Shown here: positions 43,460 to 56,462 of the stretch, piece after piece | Numbering within the stretch: the first letter of the stretch is position 1 | How the letters are laid out: the number at the start of each line of letters is the position of its first letter | Assembly (NCBI GenBank): GCA_031002005.1 | Contig: CM061914.1 | Location: forward strand, 190,296,685-190,360,684 | DNA length: 64,000 nt | Source of the DNA: Vandiemenella viatica | Lineage: Eukaryota; Arthropoda; Insecta; Orthoptera; Morabidae | Direction of reading: 5' to 3' | Position numbers and translations under genes: made by a program | The notes under the pieces: generated by a model | The model's database searches: none | Seen by the model: the letters and a program-made list of their open reading frames with translations, nothing else | What the model was told of the DNA's origin: nothing

Positions 43460-45330
43460 AATCAGTATTGTGTTCTTAATCCTTCTGTATTGCGTGCTTT
43501 CATGATCTTAACTTTTTTTTTTTTTTAATAGGAAACAATTTTCGACCTTAGTGGAGTAAAGATTTTTCCACCTGTCGAATATAGGAAGTTATCAACTTTA
43601 AAGCATTTTTGTTTCATATTGCTATTAAAACTTTTGAGCTTGTAATTCTGCAGACCTTTGCTGAGGGTGTTTGGTTGCAACAACACAACTACAACCTATC
43701 GATCATCAAATTTTGCTTAATTTTAATTATTAATAAATTTTGATTTTTATTTCGCACGTCTTTTTTTTTTCCAAATACATCTATTACTTAATAGGTAATT
43801 TAGGACCATCAGCTGTCGACCATGCTCACTCAACGGGTCTCTAAGGACAGATTTATTATCTACTTATTAGCGTTTTCTAGCTTATGGCTTACATGTAATC
43901 TGGCGTGACTTAAAAACTACTGAACATCTTAAGAAATTTTCAAAAATTGAAAGGTTGGGATGTGGCCTAAAATGCGAGATCATATTGTGGAATTATTTAA
44001 CTGTGAATGGAATAAAATAGCTGATAAAAACACTACCAAATAAATGTGACACTGACCTCTTCTATCGGTTTTTCTCCAAGTATCATGCTAGCATCCACTA
44101 AACAATAAAGTGTTCAAAACATTATCTAAAAGTAAAAAATTAAACTCTTGTGCTACAGTGCTGTTGGCTGTATTAGCCCTTTGATAAAGCTGATAATAAG
44201 ATAAAACTATAATAGTTTTTGTGCAAGATTTAACATTTGACTAAAATGGAAGTTCTTTTTGTTGACATTTTACTTAAAAAAGATGACAATACACCAAAAA
44301 GTGGCCACATGAAGCTGGGCCAGCACACTAGTTGAATTTTACAAGAAATCAATGTTTATGTAGTATAAAGGAGAGGAAGTAAATTATTTAATGCTGGGTA
44401 TGAAATGGCTATAAAGAGAACAATAAGCAGATGTTGCCTACAACATATTAATAGGTTAGCTTATGATACAAAACAGAAATATGACAACCAAACTAATTTA
44501 GATCCAGGGGAAAATGTAGCAGTATGTACCTCAATTATGACAATGACTGTCACTTGAGTCGAGTTGCATTTATACAAGAATGTAAATATTGGTTTCTACA
44601 TGGTTTTCCAGAATTACTGCTGGTAAATGTTAGAATGCTTCCCCTAGTTACAGATTGTCTTGCACTTCTGTGTCGCTCAAATGATGAGTGGTAAACAAGC
44701 CTGACAAGGAAAAAATATAATTTTCTGTGTTTTGTTCAGCAGAATGAGTAAGATTTCTGTACCACCTTGAACACATTCTGAATCATTGAATGCTGAATCA
44801 TCTGAAGTGTGTTTCAAGTGAACTCAACTCCGTTTGCAGTAATGACCTCTGTTTACAAGCAGATCCCACTCCACTTCCTCAAACTTGGCAAACGGGAAAT
44901 ATTTGAATGTGGGTTAGTATTATGCCTCTTTGGTTATCACTGAAAGTCATAATAAAATGCACAACAAAGAAACAAAAAATTTACTTATCAGTAGAAACAA
45001 TACAATATCAGAAACATATACTTAGCTCAAATTTTGGAACAACAAAGCGACACCCCAGTTCTGGCTGTTTTGGACAAATGGTGCCGGATATTGAGACAAA
45101 ATGTTTATGTAAACATTCTTCAAAAAAGTCTGTTCTTAAGCTAGAATTCTCCCTCCCCCCCTAATATCAGAGTTACACACTAATAAATTAATAATATAGG
45201 CTAATAACATTTCAAGTGTTGTATTTCACATAAAATGATTTTTCTTGATAAACTGAACACATTCTTGACCATGTAGCCATCAAGATCTCAACCACTTTTC
45301 ATATATTGGCTGCAACTAGCTGGCACTAGT
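42394..45330. other. Intergenic between the convergent genes
   Basis: It contains a GT microsatellite (43412-43455), one hAT-like fragment (43331-43380) and T runs. No gene is supported; short frames at 42861, 43043 and 44907 have no recognisable domain. The SNAP29 3' UTR must lie at the right edge. Confidence 0.4.
43412..43455. repeat. (GT)n microsatellite
   Basis: About 22 uninterrupted GT units. Confidence 0.95.
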
Positions 45331-45578
45331 TCATTTCTTTCCCAGCAGACGCCGCATGTCCTTGTTTTGCAGGGAGATCGTCGTGTCGGCACGGTCCGTT
45401 TTGTCGGTGATACGGTCGAGCATGTCGTTCTGAGTCTCGATCTCGTCACCCAGCCCCTGTGCCAGCCCCTTCAATCGCACCAGAGAGCCGCACATCTCTT
45501 CGAGGTTGCGGTCCAGGGCCAGCTGCATATCATTGGCTGCCGACGTCTCGGGGCCCGCCAACCCACGTGTCCGCAAAC
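45331..45578 (-). CDS. Snap29: SNAP29 exon 4: Qc SNARE motif and stop
   Basis: The acceptor on - is cccttcag. It completes a Gly codon and encodes LRTRGLAGPETSAANDMQL and the Qc helix with zero-layer Gln (IETQNDMLDRI), ending MRRLLGKK before TGA. The one Cys (EEMCGS) lies inside the helix, not in a lipid-modified cluster. Confidence 0.95.
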
Positions 45579-48500
45579 CTGAAGGGAAAAAAAAATCATT
45601 GTTCCCACCATATACCCAGAGGCAAATAAGTCACAAGTAAACAATGAAGTAAACAATGACTGAGAAAAACTTCTGTTGTAGAAAAAAGATCTCTTGTATT
45701 TAGAACTATGGACTCCCAAAACATACGATAAAAAAAAAGAGGAAAAAGAAAAAAAACCAGCTTTATGGCGCCTGAGTGGAGACAATCTTTTAAATGATAC
45801 CTTATTTATCAATTTTGGCAAGGTATCAAGGGAGATAAATTGCTCGTTACACAAAAACGCGTTGTAGAAACATTAATACCTTTGTCCTTTAAGGGTCGAA
45901 TTCCGAAAAAATCCTTTCTTAGTGTATAAAGTCACCAAAGCTGAGATCTTAATGTTTAAAATGATAATTCATTTATCAGTTTCAGCTAGGAATACAGGGA
46001 GAAAAATGGTTCGTGGTTAAAAAACACACATTTTGTCCTTCAAGAGTCAAATTTGGAAAAATTACTTCATAAAAATATGATGTGACCAAAGCCGATACCT
46101 TAATCTTTAAAATGGTCCCATTGATTTTGGATAGGTATGTAGGCAGATAATGGCTTGTGATAATAAACACGTTATAGAAATAACATATATGATGATGTGT
46201 ATAAAAAGAAATGCATAAGTTAGGCCACAACCCAAAGCTTTTCCAGAAGTCAGACTAAACCAATATAATAAATAGGTTCATGGTCAGAACCTTTGTTCCA
46301 AGACCTATAACTTAATGTGGAATCCAAACCACAAAGTATTCCCAGTGTACTTCAGATGAACAACGGAATTTTTGCAAAAAGTACAAGTCTAAACATATGC
46401 TCTTAAAAATTCCAACCTGTATTGGAAGCATACCTGGGACGTTCACTTCTACAAGCAGATGCTCTACCTCTGAGCTACTGTTGCTCCCAGGCAACTGATA
46501 ACAGACTTAGTTTACAACTGTGTTTGAGGAATTAATATAAAACCCCATAATCCATGGCAGCAGCAGCAGCCATATGAATATCAGCTGTTTATATCGCCAA
46601 ACACGCGAAAAATTGTTTTGACTGACTTAATACCAAAGAAACATCACAAATACAAAGGGGTTAATGGTGGAATAACTGCCATTTAAACTGTCAACATTGT
46701 ATATTGAAAATCTGGAAGTTCCCTAATCAAAACCAGATCTTTTTAAAAATTGTTCCAAACAAGTGTCAGGAATTTCTTCATTTTTTTTATTTTTTAATAG
46801 AAAACTGCATTTACCTCTAAACCTATACACTTTTAATGTTTTAACATCACTACTATGATTATTTAAATAACAGTAACCAGTACACAATCATTTATTACTT
46901 ATCTTCAAATAGCCAATGGCTAATATAAATACATCACAATTTATACATCGTATTAACAAAAGAGAAATTTCACTAAATCCTTTACAAAAAAGGTTACACT
47001 CTCTCTCTTCCAGCCATTTACCCAGATTTTCTCTGAAACTTCCAAGAGATCTGGACCTTTTTATTTCTTCAGGTAATTTGTTATACATTGATAAATCTTT
47101 GTGTCGCATGGAAATGATTTGCCTGCCTTGTCTTATAAATATGAACATAATTTTTTCTTTTGTACTAGTTGTTGTTGTCATTGGGGACTCCAGTGTGGTT
47201 TACCACCCTTCCTGTCTTGGTTATAGATGATAGTCTTCCACTGTCTCCTATCCAGAAAAGTTTCCCTGTCCGTAATAGATTCCCAGTTCCAGCCTCTTCT
47301 CTCTATGTCCTCCTTCAGTTGGTCTATCCGTCTTCTTGGTCTTCCCACTGGTCTTTTGCCAATTATCCTTTTTTCCAAATAAGTTTTCGGTAGTCTTCTA
47401 CTATTCATTCTCTTGACATGCCCAAACAATTCAAGTCTAGATGACCCAAGTCTCTCTTCGATGGATTCCCTTAACTCTAGGTTTGATCTAATCTCATCAT
47501 TCTTTACACGATCAAGTCTCATTTTCTGGAGAACTGTTCTAAGAAACTTCATTTCACAGACTTGGATCTTGTTAAGGTCCTTTCAAGGTAATGTGCATGT
47601 TTCCAAAGCATACGTGAGAATAGTAATGAGATATAATTTTGTACAAGTCTACACACATTTTGTGCAACAATCCACTTTCCAACCTATACACAAATGTCAA
47701 TACATCACTATTTCCTTGTCAATATACAAATATCCTAAGTTCTTTAACATTTTACTTACAACTTCAATTCATCTTTTATTCAGTACAGCCCTCGTTCCCT
47801 TATTAATATTATTTTGCAGCTTCATAATTCCTCTTTTGTGGAGCAGTATCTTATGTGAGGCAGCACAATTGAAGAATCTCCATCATGCCATATTCCATAC
47901 ACCATATACGAAAAATCTGCCTAACCTACCAAAATCCAGGAGAACCTAATGGCTCATGTAAATATGTGCCAACAGAGCATAAAGATTTTCCCTTACTGTG
48001 AAAAATTAAACATAGTTAAAATAACTAAAAAGCAGGGGTGGAAGAGAAACCATGAAGCTGCTGCACTTTTTTCCCTGCCATCAGTAATGGGTAATAGGAT
48101 TACTAACTAAATATTGTGTTTTAAGACCTCCTAGTGTTAACTGGATTGAAGGTTATAAATGACAGACTGGAACTCAATACTTCTCTCTCAGATAACACAT
48201 TATCTGTGTTGTGTATGTAAATGGATTCCAGCTGCCTGTATCAAGTACTGTAATGCTTTTTAAAGGGGTAAAAATTACAGCAGAGAGAATTTGAGTTTTC
48301 TGAATTTCATACAGCAGTTAATAATTTTGGGCAAAATATAATACCTCAAGTCACATTAAGTCCATCAACTCCTTTCTTGAAACAATTTATGAAGAGCTGA
48401 CATAAGCACTACCATCAAGCACAATGTTCTGCTTTCTAATAAATCACAAAAGAAATGCTAGGAGGACTTGGGGTTTTAGGACATGTTGCCACCATGTTCA

Positions 48501-51500
48501 TTAATGTCACAACAGTTTTTGACCTGAAAATGACAAAAGGTATTCTCAAACCAAGTGCTCAATGGAGTGAGGCATATCTCTTCAAGTGAATATTTTGGAA
48601 CAACTGACATTCCTTTTATTTATTTAACTGAAATTGAGTACATGCTCCAAGCCATTTCCTGCATTCCCATTTCATGATTTTTTAATCCAAATTCCTTCAG
48701 AGCAAATTTTACCACACTTTTGCAAACTTTAAATTTTATTTTTTTTTTTTTTGGTAAATTGATCAGTACTACCCAGGAATTGATTCGAATACTTGACTCC
48801 CTTACATAACCAAGTATTTATTCACAACCTTAAAAAAAACTTTACTTCTTTACCTGTGTACCTATTTAGCAAATTCTTCTTTTCATTTATTTTCATCCCG
48901 TCAACCTGCCGCATTAGACTTTTTTTTACTTATGGCTTAACACCTCGTCGACATCAAGATCATTAGAGGCATGATGGGACTGGGGACAAATGGGAAGGAA
49001 TTTGGCCATGGCCTTTTTGAAGGAAGCATCCCAGCATTTGCCTGGAGTGATTTGGGGAAACCATGGAAAACCCAAATCTGGATGCCCGGACGGGGATTCG
49101 AACTGCCATCCTCCTGAATGTGAGGCCTGCCCAGTTAGAATCTCATCCAGAGTCCCCCGTAGCTGACAACAGTCCTCCAGTTTTAATTCTATTATATAAC
49201 ATTATGTGATCTGCAAACATTCTAACTTCTTATTGTAAATCATTAATGGAATCATTCATCAGAATAAAGAAGTAGTCTGTCTGTTTGTGCCACAAGTCTT
49301 TAATTCATAACCACAATAAGATACCATCTTTAATAATTTTATACATTTTACGCACGACATAGCCCCAGAATCAAACATTCTATCCAAAATTTTGTAAAAC
49401 TACACTATGGAGTGTGGAAGTGTGGCTTACAATCGACAACAGCCATTGAAGGTGTGAAGTTTATACCAGTTGTATTTCCACTGTACTTAAAAAAGGGTAC
49501 TGACTAGGAACTTGAAACTAGTCTAAAAATTAACAAAAAATGTAGTTAAAAATTATCAAAAATAATTCTTAATTAACACACAAAACAAGTAAAAAATTTT
49601 GTTTTGCAGCCAATTCACCACACAAAATTATTTTTTTTGAAGTCCAGTTGAGTTAAACTTCATTGAAACCTAACAAATCAAATAGGTAGTGTCCGCTAGG
49701 CAATTTTTTTAATGGAATTGAATGAACTAGCATTGATTAAACCGTTTGCTAAACATCTCTGCCTTTTAAAATCCACAAAAACTTCCCCATTATCTATAAC
49801 TGTCCCATTATCTATGACTGTCCATCAACCAGTTTTCTGATATAGCCGTACAGATTTCTAGAAGCATTATCGAGTGCCCAGCACCTTCCCCCACACCCTC
49901 TATATTCTTCAAACACTAGTCTTCTTTCTCTTTGCAGTTAATTCTTTATTCAGGTGCCTTGGCAACTCTTAACTGCATTGTGTTCTCTTCTTACAGAACT
50001 CCCATCTTTTCATTTTCTAGTAGAAATAAGAATATGGAAAATACCCACCACTCACCAAAGTTGAAGGCTGTGATGAGTGGAAAAAAAAACACAAAAAACT
50101 AATACAATATTTTGGTTTAACATCTTATTCATGTGATACTTGGATGACTAGGAAATTGCCACCAGAGCATTAGCTCGTTTATTTATTATTATTTTTTTTT
50201 TTTAACTGCTTAACGTCTCTTAACAGCGAGGTCTTTAGAGACGGGAAAGGATGGAGGGCAAGGAATGGGAAGGAATTCAGCCATGGCTTTTGAAGGAAGA
50301 ATCCCGGCATTTGCCTGGAGTGATTTGGGAAACGATGGAAAACCCAAATCTGGATGCCCGGACAGGGATTCGAACCGCCGTCCTCCCGAATGCGAGTCCA
50401 GAACGCTAACCGTTACACCACTACACTCGGTAGCATTAGCTCTATCACAATTAAAATTAATAAAAAACAACATGCCCTATGGTTCAGGAGGTGTGCAAAT
50501 GCCGAACTTCAAAATATATCCTTCAACTTGGGTAAGTGATGGCTATTTTCTTTATCCTTTGTTATTTATATTGCCTAAAAGCCATATCCTTTATCCTTAG
50601 TATCATTACATATTATAGTACATAGATTCTATTCTTTATTTTATGTTTAGTAACAAACATTGCTTCCACCTATCTTATTATCGTCTTCTTGAAGTCGATC
50701 CACCTACTCTCAACTGCACTGCTGCTATCCTTCCACATACTGAATTTTAAACAGAGATATTATTATAATAATTGATAAATTGTGATGGAGCACCTGCTCT
50801 GGTGGCAATCTCCTTACACCCTCTCCCTTTCCCCTTCCAACCTACTTTTGCCCTCTACTAATTTTTGCTTTAAATTCTTTCAGTGTTTCTGGTAAGTTAT
50901 TCATCACTTCTCTTGGCAATTTATTCCAGTCCCTCACTCCCTTTCCTATGAAAGAAAATTTTCCCACACCCTTATGCCTGAAATCAAGTGCCAGCTTGTG
51001 GTCATGGTCAACCTTACCCTACAGGCACCTCTTTTAATTTTCCCACCAATATCTTTCCATGCTTCATCACCAGTATAGGCTTTGTACACTCCCATGACTC
51101 TCTTCACCCTCCAATGAATCCCACTCCAGCTCCTTTATGACATTAGTTACCGATTGTGTTCTGCGGTAATTTCCAAAGACAAATCTGGCAGCTCTCCTCT
51201 TCACCCCCTCCAACTCCTGTATTTGATACCCAAAATGTGGATCCCAAACTACACCACCATATTCTAGCAGTGGTCTGACCAATGTTTTGTACCCCAATTC
51301 CCTTACTTCTCTAGTGCGTCCCCTCATCACTCTTTCGAACAGGTGAAGGATTTTGAACCCTTTCCCTACCGCCTGTCCAATGTATCCTGCCCAGTTAAGT
51401 TTGCTATCAAATGTAATGCCAAGGTATTTACATTTCAAGTCTTCAATAAGTAGCTCCTTCCCCATTTTATAATTGTAATCAACCTTTAGCTTTTTATCTG

Positions 51501-54500
51501 TGTACCTAATAAGCTGACTCTTCTTTGGATTTATCTTCATCCCATGTTGACTCACCCAGCTAGTTATCCCATCTAGATCATCCAGCAGCTGTTTACAGTC
51601 TTCTATTGTTTTGGTCCTTTTATATAACATTATGTCATATGACCCTTTTTATAATAGTGTCTACAGCCACATTCAGTTTCGATCACAGGTTTACAGAAAC
51701 CTCTTTTACCCAGCAGAAATGCTACATGCTTTCTGTAATCTGATATCCCATCATCAGACTTTATTTAGAAAGATATCCTAAATATTTTGTCCACCTTTGC
51801 TCTACTAGTTACTTGAAGCCTCCTTCCCCATTAATATACTTTCAAATCTCTGCTTTCCTTACCAGTCTTCAGTGGTATATTGAAGTCAACATCAATGACT
51901 ATCCTACACCCATCTCTGATCTCCAAATATGACGTTAGTTTCTTTACAGGGGTCTCACCTTGGTAATTTATAATTAACTGCTGGTAATCTCACCTGGGTG
52001 GACGTCTGTAGGTGAGTAGTCAGCGCTAGATCTAGCCGTGTCCAAAGTACTAGCCAAAGGGCTTTTGCTCCTCACATCATCTTCCTCTGGAATTTTATCT
52101 TTGGACATAGGAGGTAAAGGCTGTTCTCCAGCCTTCCCGCTGAAGTAATTCTTAAGACTTCCAAAGACACTCTGTAAGTGAAAAATTAACATATGGCAAT
52201 GACCAAAAAAATTAGAACTTGAAATGTGTAAAATAAGACAAGAACAGTAAGGGGGGGGGGGGGGGGGGAGAGTAAATAAGAATTTTACCACTGTTTAGGA
52301 AAATGTATATCATCTGTCACTAAAATTAGTGAAAGGAGCATCTATTGTAAATTTAAATGTAGAAAAGGGGCAGTGCACTTAAAGTCTAAGTTCTAAGTTA
52401 TAGCAGGAAAAACGTATTGCTGTAAGGAAGTAGTGATAGAAGTAGTATGGGCCCATGGTTTCATGGAATCAAGAACAGCATTTTTGAACCTAGATCGGTA
52501 ACTGAAGTTCTTGGAGGTGGCAAGGGCAAAATATAAATAGTAGAGAAGCAAGTACAGAGAAGAAAAAATATAGTAAAGGGCATGACATATAGAAAGTGGA
52601 GAGGACAGCTGATTAAATACAAGTGCTGAGATTCGTGGCCATCAAAACTGAATCCAGCTGTTAATGGAAAGGATAGAGGGTCAGACACAGTCATTGGTGT
52701 AATTTAATTTAATTTAATTTTAATTGTAATGGAGTGCATGCTCCAGTGGTAATTTCCCTACACCCCCAGTTTCTCCCTTTCCTGCACCCACCTACTTTTG
52801 CCCTCTACGGGCCAGAAAACTACTTCAGAGGGCCCCGGAGTAGAAATACAGGAATATTGGCCATGAAGGGTCCACAGAACATTTAACTGTGCAAAAGAAA
52901 AACCAGAATGATACAGTTCAAGAGGAAACAAATTTAATTTATGGGGACAATAATGCAGATTGCCTCTGGTAATCGAGATTTTTAGACAGATTTTCCCTTG
53001 GTAATTATAAATGTTTGGTGTAGTCTTTACACTCATTAATAGGAACTACACATACATCAATTTTCTGGAGACAAAATTAGATTATTTACAGTCCTAGCAA
53101 ACAAGTAGTAGATGGAACCTTGCTTTCAAAATAAGCAAAGCCTTGGAAAAAAAATGTACTACATGACCACCAAAATGGAAATTTCCAGAAATGATAATGA
53201 TGAATAGCTCTTGCATGTGAAGAAACAAAATATAACAGTTGTTATTTTGGTCACTGTAGTCAAATCATAGTTATAGCTTTTACAATAGGTGCCAGTATTA
53301 TTATACACAGCTGAGGACCTAAATTTTTCAACTATAGACTTCATTAATGAGGAATGGAATTAAAATAGTTAACATTAACTATTCAACAGCAGATACAATG
53401 GATAAACAGCAATGCAAAAAATAAACACCTATAACCGAAATATGTAGGAAATGTCTAAAATTTACATGCAAGGTGATCCGGCTGTTCACCGAGTGCTAAC
53501 AAACAGAACTAGTTTAGAATATTGGGAGCAAGGGGGAGGGGGGGGGAGCAAAAGTCAAATGAAACAATTAAAAAAAAGAAGAATAAAGTAAGGATCATGA
53601 ATTTTCAGATATATTTTAAGGAAAATTTAATTTTTAGAAGGAAGCACTCAAGTAAGATACATTTGACATACAGTAGAACTCCAATTATCTGAATCAATTG
53701 GGAAAGGACTCCATTCGGATAATCAAGAATTTTGACAATTGGATTTGTTTCCAAAAAAGGGTATATTTTGATTAATTACTCTATGTATGTTGAAAATGGG
53801 AGAAAAAAAAATACTTAAAAAAATTAATTAAATGAAAAGGTAACACTTTTATATGTTAAGTTTACTTAAAAGTGATGTACATTAGTACTATATATATGCA
53901 CCGTACTGTAAATAAAAGTCATTGCTTGCTGAACATTTCAGTCAAAGTAAGCTGTTCGAATGTACTCATACGCGCTTCCACTTGACAGTGAGAAGTTGCG
54001 TGTGGTCACACTTGGGCTGATGATCCATCAACTTCAACATAGTTTCAAGGTCAGCAAATGATTGTCTAACTGATGGTCCCATATCTGTTTCAACTTTGAT
54101 ATTTAGGTCATCTTCTTCTCTCACACTTTCATCTCTCATACTTTCAATAAGTTCGTCATCATTTATAATTTCATACCCAGAGTCTGACGAATCACACACC
54201 ACCCACTCACCTATATCTTCAACACTAACTTCCAACATCCAGGAATTTTCAAAAGCATTTCTGAATTCCTCAAGTGACACGTCATCTACATCTTCTCCTG
54301 TCTCTTCCCTTTCCATCTTAATTAAAAGTGATTCGGATAGTCAGAGTTCTACTGTAGATTCAAAGATTGTAGTGTTATAGAAAACATTCATACCAGAACA
54401 ATAAGGATTGAAGAAACAGAAAGACAGAAGAAAACAAGGATACTAATATACAGCTCACAAAAGTAAAAGTGGAGGCAAATTTTAAGCACCTACCGAAGAA

Positions 54501-56427
54501 ACAGATGTTCATCAGCATTGTAGTGGATGTCATAAAAACATGGCATTATTAGTATTACTACCAATTATATCCTGTCACAGCAATAAAGCAACGAACAATC
54601 ATTAAGAACTTAATCTTGTGAACATTTCTAGCCTTTAGACCAAGGGCAGTAATGGGTGGATTGAAATTCTGCCTCAACAAAAACAAAGCAAAAGTTAATT
54701 GAACACTGCATACATTTATCCCTGGATCAATAATTCTCATGAATATGAATAAGCCTTTTTTTTCATAGTCTGTTTTCATCTAAGAAGATTGACCACTCCG
54801 TGGAATTACAAATATCATCTTTGCCCCGAATTCTAGCAGTATTCTGTTCATAAGTTTTGAAAATGAAAAGGTTTTGGTTGGAGAGGGGATAAAGGGGTTT
54901 TAATGGGTGATTAAAGAAAATAAGGATGTGGTAAGATTTTCTTTTGTAGGGAAGGGTATCAGGATTGGAATAAATTAAGGTAAATGATAAATAATTAACC
55001 AAAATACTGAAATAATTTAAAGTTTAAATTTACTAGATCACTGAAGTAGGTGGGAAGAGCAAAGAGGGAAAATGGGTGTGTAAATAAACTGCCACCAGAG
55101 CATGTGCTCCATCACAGTTAACTTTGTAAATTTGAATGAGTGAGTGGCTTATTTTCCCTATTAATAATTTTTATTTCTTAACAGCATTTCCCAAAAGCAT
55201 AGAGTAATGCATATTTAGGGTTTCTAAATAAATAATAGAATTAGAAAAATAAATGATAATGCTGTTTTGTACGTGCGAGATCCAGGAAGTAACTCAAATG
55301 AAAAACAAAATTACACTCTTTCTACTGCTAACCACACACAAATTGTTATTTCTTATATAGCCTTTAAACACTATCTTTACAAGTTGAATTCCCTGGAAAG
55401 ATTATTGCACACGTCAGTAAGGAGTGAAAATAAGCAAATGATGCTAGTTTCTTTATACTGAGATCATATATGGCTGAAATTATATGAATTGCAAATATGG
55501 CTACACCCAATTACTGTAATATACTGGATACACATACATGCCAATTCAAATTATGATCAATATGCAAACCTAGAAATTTCACACCCTCTCTCTTAAATCA
55601 ACTGGACAGCAAATATTATATATGTTAATGTATGTATCATACAAGTCTGTAATGTACTGAAAAGCATACATTGAGTTTAAAAGACAAGGTATTAGCTGTG
55701 AACCAATTAATGGTAGACACAAATTGCAATATGTTCAGTAGAAAAATCAGTTTAATTCTACATCACAATACCACAACAACTTTGTTCGTGCAGGGATCAA
55801 ATCAAACTAAACTGTTTCGTTTTCTTACTGGCAGTTGTGGTTAGTTGACACGGCATCGACTAGAAGAAAGTTATGTAAAAGCCTTCCACATAATTCTTAA
55901 TTTTCTCTGTGGCAGAAGTTTGTTGAAATGGTATCTGTAGCGTGCTTGTACCCTGCTGTATTTTGATCTTATTTAAAGATGGTTCTTTTCCTCAGATAGG
56001 GAGGAAATACTCGGCGAGTGAAATTAAATTGCTTCGCTGAAAACAGTTCAGCAATATATTGAAATGAGAGATTGAAAAATTATATTCACATCACCAAGTT
56101 TAATGTTCTTTTGCTAACTCACTGCATCATCACACCAACTGCTAAAAATGTTTATAATTTAAACAGACTTTTTCCTTTTGAAATTGCAGGCTTAATTCAG
56201 TAGACTTATGATGTATTAATTCACACACAATACATCACTTCTTCAGAATTTATAAAGAAAAGAATACTGTTCCCAGAAATAGTAGTTCAGTGTCAAATGT
56301 ACTTTTCAGACTGTGTTACTTTGCTGAATTATAGTAAAGGTAACAAAGTCCTTGCATAAAATCAAAACTTGGAATGCCTCATATATTTCCCCTCAGAACA
56401 AAACCATCCCAAACCTGAATTATGCTC

Positions 56428-56462
<35 letters not shown>

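Larger units (their letters stand above)
45579..51993 (-). other. SNAP29 intron 3, 6415 bp
   Basis: It holds a tRNA-derived SINE (46310-46495), two LINE C-termini (46888-47610), family-A LINE pieces with inserted SINEs (48620-49275, 50148-50460) and the best family-A copy (50758-51645). 45600-46300 and 49280-50030 show nothing I can name. Confidence 0.75.

Noticed and set aside
45471..45854. 127-codon frame on - near SNAP29 exon 4
   Set aside because: It overlaps exon 4 in the wrong frame and runs through intron; SNAP29 phase logic excludes it.
54096..54380. 94-codon Ser-rich frame on +
   Set aside because: It is the antisense of the pogo-type transposase fragment, whose - strand translation matches a known domain.
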